Source: Ananas comosus (lineage: Eukaryota; Streptophyta; Magnoliopsida; Poales; Bromeliaceae). From it: a DNA stretch of 64,000 nucleotides. Location of the stretch: positions 6,513,983-6,577,982 of the forward strand of contig NC_033636.1 in the NCBI RefSeq assembly GCF_001540865.1, written 5' to 3'. This document shows positions 55,300 through 64,000 of the stretch, one piece after another; position 1 is the first letter of the stretch; each line of letters opens with the position of its first letter. The position numbers and the translations under genes were made by a program. The notes below the pieces were generated by a model. That model did no database searches, was not told the origin of the DNA, and worked only from the letters and a program-made list of their open reading frames with translations.

Positions 55300-58200
55300 A
55301 TGACTCCTGGAACTGACAATGTATTGAATTTAAATGACTTGTACATTCAAGAAGACGACGAAGGCCAAGTTTCTGATTGGTGATCTCATTTCCCACTTTG
55401 GATAATAATTGTTCTTTCGAAACATTGTATTGATGTTTTCTTTTGGCCACTTTTTCTTGCCTGACCTTACTTTTGGAACCAGTTGTGCAGTGAAAAAGAA
55501 AGCTTCAAGAATTGTGGGCTGGGGACTTCGCCGGTTCAGTAAAATAGGTTAGAGAAACTAGACTAATTAAAGGCCACCCTCAAAATTGTTCTTAGCAAAG
55601 GCAAAATCTTCTCTTTCATATATATTTTTGTTGAGAAGTTGTAAAATTCTGGAATACGTATTCTGTGCTTTCAGAAATTCCTGACGGCAAATTAGTTATT
55701 GGAATCACATATTGACCATTTACATATATGTTAAAATGTTCATAATTTTTCAGTTTGTAGGAAAGTTGAGGCAAAAGGAAGAACCACATATAATGAGGTA
55801 GAATGCTGCCTTCTACTAATGCTTTTATGCTGTCCTTCATATTCTCTTTTTAATATTTTCTATGTTATGCTTGAACAGAGAATGATTTTAACAAAATATT
55901 TTTCGATATCATTGTCATTGAACTTCTACAAAATATAATGGATATTTAAGCATGAGCAGTTTGGGTGTTTTGCCATGACATAACAACTGATTAAGGTTAG
56001 ACCAAGTTTTTCTTTCCATTCAGATCACGCCCAAATTGTATTGCCAAGAAGATTTACAAATTCGTCAAGTCATGACCCTTTTGGTTGATGGAAAATATCA
56101 GAATTACTTTGAAGTACATTTTAGCAAACTGGGATAAAGGTTGTTTTTATCTATTTTATATTTTTGAATCAGAGCTATGCTCTACAGTTCTTATTTTGCA
56201 GTGATGGTAAGCAAACTTAGAGAAGGAAAAATGGTGAGAACTGTTCTTTTTAACTCGTTGTTGAAAGTTGAACCATAAAAAGCCTTAGGAGTTAGAAGTC
56301 TCTTTGCAGTAATTATTTACCCTAAACTTGAAAAAGCAATGTGAAAGACATGAAGCTTTTGCTCACTCAATAGCAAATCGACCACCAGCTGAGGCAATGT
56401 AGGGCTGAGAGTGGCCTTCAGTGATACCATACATCTTTGCTAGTTGGTACCATAAACCTTTTTCATTATAATTTAACCAGAAAGGCAAAATTGTAAGGCC
56501 TTGTTTGGCTACGATTATGTTCTTTGTTTTATACTTAAATTCTGAGCGATAGAATTAGCTATTGGACGGGCTTCTCTTTGTTGTTGTTGGTTAACTTTGC
56601 AAACTCATTTTTATTTTTATTTTTATTTTTTAAGAAAACAAAGATGTGAAAGGAGTATTACTTCCTAATTCTTGCTTTTGGTTGCCAAACAAACTCTATA
56701 ATTGCACAGATTTAAAAAATATGCTATCCACAGTGCATTTAATCATCTTAGAACTTGAGCAAAAAAAGTAAAGGGAAAAAAAATCATAACCAAATGAAAA
56801 GGTTGTTGTTCTTGTGCAACCACATGTTTGAATCTGAGGTATAAATAATCTAAGAGTGAAATTAGATAGAATACTGCTGCTATGTATATGAGAGAGGTTG
56901 TCACATTGCATTGAGTAATTAATTCACAGATACTGCCTTGTAAAAACTGCATTCTGTTCATTGATTATTTAATCAGAATTCATAGAATAAACCTGGGCAG
57001 TGTTTTCTCCTCAAAGCTACGTTATATTGCCAGAAAGAGGATATATATGATATGTTTATGTTGGACACAGTTTACAGTAGACACGTGATGTTAGTGGCAG
57101 AGTTTGTGCTTGTGTTTGCTTGCTTCCTACTGTTACATTACCCCTTAATTATAATAATTTTCATACAGCAAGTTATTCACATTTTGTATTATAAATATTT
57201 TGTCTTAATTTTTGAAAATGCAATTTCAGCTCGAGGCTCTGTTTTTTGATAGATACGCGAGAGCAAATTCTTTTATATCAAATAGTAGTATCTTCTTCTT
57301 CAATTCATTGGAGTTCTAATTTTCTGGCTTAATTGCATAGTACTTGAATGCTTACTTTTATCTGGTTAAAAATCTTTCAGATGTTGTGTATTCCAGGTTG
57401 CAGATGATATTATGGCAGAATTGAGATCTGCTGTTAATAATGGTGAACTTGTAGGGGTATGTTTAATCCCCTCAACAATTTCAACTTTGTGATACATGCA
57501 CACTTGGAAATGCCAAAAATTGACTGGTTAAATTGTTGGTACTTGGTTAGTTTGATGAGAAAAACATCAGGCGGAGAGTATATGATGCTTTTAACGTCCT
57601 TATGGCAATTGATGTTATTGTTAAGGACAAAAAGGAGGTAAAATGGACAGGATTTCGTTCCGGCAGGTCTGAACAGTTGAACAAGTTGGAGGTGAGCTTT
57701 CTTTTTCTTTTGATGGGATTAGTGACTATGAGATACTTTGATCTTTATGACTCGGTGGCTCTTGTTTACTGTGTTCTGTACTATTGTCGTTAGCATGATA
57801 TAAATTCTTGTAATCTTTCCAGGAAGTTCGCTTGGAACTATTAAGTAGGATTGGAAAAAAGACAAATTTTCTAAAAGAATTAGAGAACCAAGTAAGCTCT
57901 CTGCATCTAGTCACTGTCTCTTTTTCGTTTTATTTTATATCTATACTTCATGTATCAATCTGATTAAGTTTTTTGTTGGATTTACCTGCTATTGCAGCTT
58001 GACTGATGTTAAGAAATTCTTTTTTTTTACGTTTCAGTTTGTAGACCTCCAGAATCTCATGTTGCAAAACCAGATAAGGCAGAAGTCGCATAATAGTTCA
58101 GAAGGTGTCAACCTGCCATTTTTGTTGGTCAAGGTATGTGGTTGCGCTCTCTCTTTCTCTCCCTCTCACTCTCTAGTGTGCCCCTGTGTGGACACTTGCA

Positions 58201-59009
58201 TTACCTCTTCTTTCCATTGACTTTCACTTGTCTTGTGGGAGCAGACAAGTCCCAAGGCGACAGTGGAGATCCAGATTTCAGAAAATTTGCAGTTGGTGCA
58301 TTTTGACTTCAACGGGTATTGATACTCAAACATTTAGGGTCTGTTTGGATGCATGAACATCTCGTAAGGCATATGATTTTTTATATACTTAGAAAGAGTG
58401 CAGCAATTAGTAGATGTAGAGTATGATTCGATGCCTAAGGCAGAATACTATATTCGGTCTCTAAGTTATTTTCTTGGAGAAGGATAAATCGCCTAGTAAG
58501 TGGGATGCGTTATTCCAAAAATTCATGGTCGCCAAGACCTTGTTAGGAACTAGAAGCAATGTTATAGACAACAATATTTTTTCTAAAAAAAAAACTTTTT
58601 TTAAAAAACTTCTATCTATTATGTTATTTTGTATTAGCTTCTTCTTCGCTCCATTACTCCCATAATCTATGTATTATGTTATTTTGTTTTAGCACCTTCT
58701 TCACTCCACTCCCATAATCTATGTATTATGTTATGTTGGCCTCTTAGTATTAGCACTGTCTTCACTCCATTACTCCCATAATCTATTTGTTATGTTATTT
58801 TGGTCCTTCTATTTTCTGTTGAATAGGCTTGGAGAATGCTTCTTCCTTTTCCTTGTATTCTGTCCTGATGTTGTACTTTCCTTCTTAGGACGCCGTTCAC
58901 TTTGCATGATGATGCATCAATCCTCAAGGCAATGAGACTACGTACTGAAGCAGAAAGAATCGATCACACCATCGAAAGCTCATTAGACTGTTCGAACACG
59001 AGTTTATAG
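55300..59009 (+). CDS. Transcription factor DP (E2F dimerisation partner)
   Basis: Nine exons with GT-AG borders and matching phases: 55300-55379, 55483-55547, 55754-55797, 57397-57456, 57551-57691, 57823-57891, 58038-58133, 58245-58315, 58889-59009; 248 residues and TAG. The DNA-binding winged helix has VEAKGRTTYNEVADDIMAEL and the DP signature EKNIRRRVYDAFNVLMAIDV with KDKKEVKWTG. The dimerisation coiled coil contains ELLSRIGKKTNFLKELENQF. The marked-box-like C-terminal part has VNLPFLLVKT, EIQISENLQLVHFDFNGTPF and LHDDASIL. DP proteins pair with E2F on cell-cycle promoters. FLKELEN and HDDASILKAM resemble the DPA branch. GWGLRRFSKI replaces the usual GKGLRQFS. The ATG at 55300 is the first in the exon; an upstream coding exon cannot be excluded. 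It is short compared with Arabidopsis DP proteins (about 290-385). Confidence 0.88.
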
Positions 59010-59960
59010 TAGTCTTTGAACAGTACAAACTAGTCATTACTATTATAGGTAGACCACTTCTTCTATCCTAGCTAGTCAGGTACAGCCTGCATTTTTGTAA
59101 TCTTTAGGATGGAATAGGCAGATAAAATCGTCTAGCTGCTGATCTTTTGTACAGGAATATTTAAGTATCAGAATACTAACAAACTAGAAAATGCCGCAGA
59201 TAGTTTGGTCAACGCTAACTGTGCATGGATGCACAGCAAATGCATTACATATAGGAATTGCTTTGCTTCTAATCATAACATAATATTCTGAAAGTGGTTT
59301 CGTTTGCGAGATATACCCTGCATTGTTTCCTCTTGGTTAGCAATGATCTTTCTATATTTTGGAATCGGCTGTTTGCGCTGTTGTTCTATTACTATAGACT
59401 ACTGTGGTAAAAGAAGCATCTAGTGGTGGTTGCACAACCTTGATACTGTACATTCTTTTAAAAAGTTGAGTAACAGTGTTGAGCATCATGTTCTAGACTC
59501 CTTGAAGGAGTGAGGTGGGCAAAGGTGGCTATTTATACGGAATAATCCAGATTCATCTTATAACCAAGGTAAGTTATGCGTCGAAAATTTGCATTGGATG
59601 ATACAGCACAGAATTATGATTTAAATTCAATAACTATGAATAGTGATTATACAGTGTAATAGATGCTTCTTTTGAGTAGGTAAATTAATCACTATGAAAA
59701 GTGATTTTTAAAATGCTATGTTCATGTAGGAGGTAATTTGTTGTTCTGAGAAGATCATGTAGTTAGGAGAAACTGTGGAGCAAAATTTGAAAGAAACCTA
59801 ATCTTGGGTAGGCAACTTCTGATTTCATTTAGATGCATTATTTCTTTGCTACGATGACTGGGGCTGGTGATTTAGTAAGCATTCTATGCCCTGCAGGCAT
59901 GGGAAATGTCTAGTTTATTTGTGGGAGATTGACTGAAATGATACTTTGTTTTCTTATTGC
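59010..59960. other. Intergenic sequence downstream of DP
   Basis: AT-rich, presumably 3' untranslated region and intergenic DNA. No open frame with a recognisable product is seen on either strand. Confidence 0.5.
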
Positions 59961-59969
59961 TTTTGTTTA

Positions 59970-60130
59970 TGCACCAATAAGCGCAGCCTGCATGGAATCA
60001 TAGGTATCCAAATTTCCCAGATTCAAATCCGAGATGTGCCTTAGGCGAAGATTTAAAGTCAGACTGTACCTACGGGCTAGAGACCTGAAAAACAAAAAAA
60101 AAGGGAAAAAACAAGGGAAAAAAAAAACAC
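59970..60130 (+). mobile_element. tRNA-derived SINE-like element
   Basis: Contains CATGGAATCATAGGTATCCA, CCAGATTCAAATCCGAGATG (B-box-like GATTCAAATCC), GTGCCTTAGGCGAAG and TGTACCTACGGGCTAGAGAC CTG, then an A-rich tail (AAAAACAAAAAAAAAGGGAA). This matches my memory of a common plant SINE body. The A box is degraded. Confidence 0.55.
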
Positions 60131-60607
60131 TAATTAGGGGCTTGTTTAGTCAAAACTCAGACATAGCTCGGCTCGGTATTTGTACGAAGTCGTGATTTCC
60201 TATTGTGCATGAAGTGAGGACCTCTTGAGACAAATTGTATGTAAATCCTACGTAGTACCTACCTATTAAGTTACATACGTTAAGAAGTTCTCCAGCATTG
60301 AATATTGTTACATTCATAAAGCCGCCACTTCTTTGAGAGATTTTCAAACAAACAAACAAACCCTTATTGTTAATAACAAGGTGGCTCTGGGTCCCCAACT
60401 TACCACAGTATTGGAAGAGAAAGTAGGGGAGATAAGAAGAGAAAGTAGGAGAAATGGAGGTAACGGCAGATCGTAGTGGAGGCCACGCGGAGGGGGAGAA
60501 GGTGGAATGGCGGAGCAAAAAGGAGCACCAGACGATCAAATCGTGTCATCAATCCGTATTAATGATCGAAAAGTCATAATGAAAGGCCCGTCCTTAATGC
60601 GAAATCT

Positions 60608-60663
<56 letters not shown>

Positions 60664-60666
<3 letters not shown>

Positions 60667-61174
60667 GAAAGCACGGAGCCTTCCGTGCTTCCAGCTCGTT
60701 TTCGATGTTGCGACTTTCGAATCGTCGATCGGCTCCCTTAAACTTGATCTAGAGCATTTGAAGTACCTAGAAAATAAATTTTATGATTTTACGATATCAT
60801 TTGCCTAGTAAACGAAGGGGCTCAAAATCAACGGCTGAAAATAAAAATCTTACAAAATGCAATAATATGACATTAAAATTTTAAATCAAAGATATTGATC
60901 TTGTTTTATATAGTATAAAAAATTTTCTATCAAAATTTCAAGTGATTTGGATATTTCTACACCGTTAAACTTGCAAACGACTCACTACGGCCATTGAAAT
61001 TTATTGATTTTGAGCCCATTCGATCACGAGGCAAATGATATCGAAAAATAATAAAATTTATTTTCTAGGTACTCCAAATACTTTAGATCAAGTTTAACGG
61101 AGCTGATCGACGATTCGAAAGTCGCAACATCGAAAATGAGCTGGAAGCACGGAAGGCTCCGTGCTTCCGATAGC
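60664..61174. mobile_element. Long-palindrome MITE, member 3
   Basis: The best-preserved member: left arm ATCGAAAGCACGGAGCCTTC CGTGCTTCCAGCTCG...TTTTCGATGTTGCGACTTTC and the right arm its reverse complement to 61174. Arms are over 150 bp. The tip GAAGCACGGAGCCTTCCGTGCTTC is itself a hairpin. It is flanked by (TA)n on the left and (CT)n(TA)n on the right. It has no coding capacity. Confidence 0.8.
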
Positions 61175-61182
61175 ATAATAGC

Positions 61183-61224
<42 letters not shown>

Positions 61225-61225
<1 letters not shown>

Positions 61226-61475
61226 GGCTGGGGCTACTATACTCTTATGAGTATAGACCCCCTTGTACTCATAAATTTTTAACCGTTGATTGATGGGATG
61301 CGTGGTTAGGATGATGGTGGTCCCCACTTAGAATGATAGTGGTCCCCGTGGGTAGTTGGTTAAATAGTATGATCTAACGGATGAAAATGATTAATGGAAT
61401 AAGTCTAAGGGTCGAAAACTTATGAGTATAAAGGAGCCAATACTCATAAAAGTATAGCAGCCGGACTCTATATAT
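61225..61475. mobile_element. Small MITE with CTATACTCTTATGAGTATAG end
   Basis: The left end TAGGCTGGGGCTACTATACT CTTATGAGTATA pairs with the right end TACTCATAAAAGTATAGCAG CCGGACTCTATA. The interior has GATGGTGGTCCCCACTTAGA twice with variations. The terminal hairpin matches the large MULE's ends at 43500 and 49955. It is flanked by (TA)n. Confidence 0.7.
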
Positions 61476-61482
61476 ATATATA

Positions 61483-61516
<34 letters not shown>

Positions 61517-61879
61517 GTATTTTAATTATATATAGGCTTTAATTTAATTTGGGCCATTATTGTTGGCTCATAAAATAAACCCAACAAGTACAACCGTGCA
61601 ATTGAGCCCAACTCTAAATTTACATAACACACTCTCTCTTTAAGACTTTCACTGTTGCACATAACCCTAAAATATGATAACATTCAAATTCTCAAATCCT
61701 TAATTTTTTTTCCTCTCTCTCTCTCTTTCTCTCTCAGACCCTCACCCAGTCAGGAAGTCACGCTAGCTCACATTTCTTGCAATTATTTTGTATTTTGAAC
61801 TATTGGACATGTTGCATCAAATTGTAGGTAATGTTCTATAAAAATTAAACTATTGATTATATAATGTCGAGAATTTCAA

Positions 61880-62045
61880 TTGGCTCGTTTAGAGCTCGAG
61901 CTCGGCTCGACTTGAAATTAGGCTCGCTCAAGCTCGGCTCGAATTAATTTCAAACCGAGCTTGAGCCTAGATTTAGGCTCGAAATTAATTTCAAGCCGAA
62001 TTTGAGCTGACATAAGCTCGCTCGAGCTCGGCTCGTTTCCACCCC
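61880..62045. repeat. GCTCGAGCTCGGCTCG palindromic repeat (MITE remnant)
   Basis: Imperfect inverted repeats of GAGCTCGAGCTCGGCTCG, AATTAATTTCAA and TTGAGCCTAGATTTAGGCTC. Such GAGCTCGGCTCG palindromes belong to common hAT-like MITEs of plants (recollection). Ends and target duplication were not resolved. Confidence 0.5.
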
Positions 62046-63171
62046 TAATTGTGCCTTCTAGTTTTGAATTTCTAGGCTTCATAGAAGCCCCTATCTGAAT
62101 GGACTTCGACATGCCCCTTTTAAATTACCAAAGTAAACCTTTTCTGCCGAAGTCTCTATCCAATATAATTTTTGGTGTAATTGTCTACCAAAACTCGAAT
62201 CTTACGCCAAAGCCCTTTTCGGTGCTATATGTCTCTCTTGAATTTGTCCTCGACTCTGTGTCAAAATTAGATGTCAACAATTGCACCCCCCACCCCTTAT
62301 CCCCCGCCTCCTGTGATGGTTGCTTATATTTTGACGAGTGGTCATCAATTCGACATTTGGTACCAAGCTTATGGGGCGACCTTCTCTGCGATCTGACACT
62401 TTATTCCCCTTATCTCGTGATGGCATCTCCAATTGCACTTTTGGGTGATCTTTAGCAACTTTAAGTTGCACCACTATTTCTTCTTCTTCGCACTCCTATG
62501 TTAAAGAGCTTCCAGTTTGCCACGGCTTCTTCCAGAAAGAACATTACAGAGTATAGACCATATTTATCTTGTTCGAAGGAAGAGATCCAAATTAGGGTAT
62601 TGCCCCATCCCTCTTAGCTCCTTCCAAAGCCTTCTTCTCTATTGGAGTCCACCTCCAATGACTCCAGATCTCGTCTTTGCTTAACCTAATACCAACCTTT
62701 TAGCCATTTTGGGACTGCTCAGTTGAGCCTCCCTCTCTTCATCTGCTTTTTCTTAAAATCTTTGAGCTATTGCCCAAAGCATCTACATACCCTACTCCCA
62801 TATTCGAGTCAAAGGAGGAGAGAGAAGCTAATTACGGCTGGGGGGTTGCATTGTTATCCATTGGCCCGAGAAAATATTTGTAAGAACCCACAATGTCCTT
62901 GAATGCCTTGGATGTAAGAAAAATATGTTAAAAACCCCACCTTTAGTTTGCCACAATGGGCTAAGTTCATTTCGTAGGACTTTTTGCTATCAACTCTTCA
63001 CAGGTTGTTTTGAAAAAAATAAACAAACTGAACCATTGGTTAGATTGACCTATAGGAAGACCTAAGGTATATAGGCACGCGAGAGTGCGGGGTTGGTTGG
63101 GTTTGAGTCATGGTAAATAGAGCTGAGTCTGTTCATTCCTAATTTGACTCTAACCCTATCTGTTTCAGCAC
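62046..63171. other. Intergenic or retroelement leader, no gene seen
   Basis: No frame with a recognisable domain. The 118-codon frame at 62099-62455 has no family resemblance I can see. The segment precedes a gag remnant and may include its LTR or leader, but I could not find an LTR end or primer-binding site. Confidence 0.35.
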
Positions 63172-64000
63172 ATGGCACGCAGTAGAGAGAGATGACGTGC
63201 TAATGTCGAGGCTTCTGTTGTTGTGCACGGCCTCCAACGGTTGGAGGAGCATTTGGTCGCACTGGCCGGTTTAGTCCAGCAGGTGGTGCAGCGGCAAGCT
63301 GCAACTGGAGTCGGACAGGCTCTGCCGTCGGGCACGGACATAGGTATAGCTTGCTAATGTGGCTTGCGAGGCAGTTAATGGACCTCCGGGTGATCAAGCT
63401 ATTTGAATGCCATTTCTGAGTGCCACGTCTTTCATTCCTATGTCAACCGCGACAGTCACTGGAGTTATGCCGGTGACGGATGACCCTAGATCTGTGGGCA
63501 CTACTGACATTATACCCGATATGGCGACGTCCATTGTTTCTACCGAGGGCGTTGTCCCTCTGGCCATGGAGCTAGCCCGCGTGAGAAGGAACTTGGCGGA
63601 ATTTAAGATTGGTAACCCGTCAAAGTCCTCGGACGAACGGATGGACTTTGTTCTCGAAGGGAGTTCGAGCAAAAATGTATTCGGAAAGCGGCCTCGTTCA
63701 AATGTGGAGGGTGGGTCATTGAGCAACACTAAACCACCCAAGCATCCTCGAACTCAATCATCTTCTAAGAATGATTCTGTTGTTAGAAAGCATCGAGGTG
63801 ATCGACCTTGCGTAATATGCGATCAAGCGCATTAGGTGACCTCCTGCCCTCGACATCGAGATCACTGTTATTGATGCGGTCAGTCAGGTCATTTACGTCG
63901 AGATTGCCCTAGGGGTAATGGACAGCTGCGGGGTGCGACTTCTCCTCTGGTGACTTCGTTGCAAGCAATTGGCGGGCCTGTTTTTGTTTCGACTCAACCG
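63172..64000 (+). pseudogene. Chromovirus-type gag remnant, internally deleted
   Basis: Starts at MARSRER (63172) with RLEEHLVALAGLVQQVVQRQ, the N-terminal Gag leader. After several stops and frame changes it resumes as ELARVRRNLAEF (63568 on) and runs into the linker. The zinc-knuckle region follows: PCVICDQAH, then a C-Y-stop-C-G-Q-S-G-H-x4-C knuckle near 63870-63910 with a TGA inside. The central capsid domain expected between these parts is missing. It runs off the window, so pol may follow. Del/Tekay-like Ty3/gypsy assignment is by the CCHC context and is moderate. Confidence 0.65.

Noticed and set aside
60400..60560. Possible first exon starting ATGGAGGTAACGGCAGATCG, or minus-strand frame 60150-60539
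   Set aside because: Only about 30-40 codons on the plus strand before MITE sequence, no splice partner visible, and no family resemblance on either strand.

Overview
The window is nuclear DNA of a flowering plant, probably a monocot. The signs are GT-AG introns in ARM-repeat and DP-type genes, plant Ty3/gypsy elements of the Tat and chromovirus types, FAR1-related Mutator elements, a TRIM and many MITEs. Pineapple (Ananas) is a guess from recollection of similar TGTACCGGTACA-rich repeats; no search was run. Transposable elements dominate and only two host genes are evident.

Layout. 1-3771: pieces of a Tat-type LTR and leader (1-1425 and 3369-3771) around an LTR-like segment with a cluster of TGTACCGGTACA palindromes. 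3772-3796: a 25-N gap. 3797-13966: an error-ridden reverse complement of 13967-~23890. 13967-32052: a 12-18 kb Tat-lineage gypsy element on the minus strand, with 3' LTR, integrase, archaeal-type RNase H, RT, protease, gag and a minisatellite-rich leader. Its 5' LTR is split by a Pack-MULE at 28015-30788 that inserted into a poly-T tract.

32283-36649: the last seven exons of a PSMD5-like (26S proteasome regulatory subunit 5) gene; the retroelement LTR ends 230 bp before the first visible exon. 36821-37431: a foldback MULE with a 9-bp target duplication. 40738-43191: a solo-LTR-like repeat with a second TGTACCGGTACA cluster. 43500-49993: a large, formerly autonomous FAR1-type MULE with TIRs over 1 kb. 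It carries a decayed transposase, a captured catalase N-terminal fragment in both arms and an antisense GRF zinc-finger pseudogene. 50071-53125: AT-rich noisy tandem copies and MITEs.

53300-59009: a transcription-factor DP gene (E2F partner) with nine coding exons that splice into one 248-residue frame, and a TRIM in its upstream intron. 59970-62040: a SINE-like sequence and more MITEs. 63172-64000: an internally deleted chromovirus-type gag.

The most consequential observation concerns assembly quality. The 20-kb palindrome centred near 13966 pairs a clean arm with an arm full of single-base indels. The noisy arm shares variants private to the clean arm, so it looks like one long-read molecule read twice and used uncorrected to fill a gap. 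The most interesting biology is the MULE with a catalase fragment in its inverted repeats, the antisense GRF gene inside it, and the hairpin terminus it shares with several small MITEs. I did not find a clearly new gene system.
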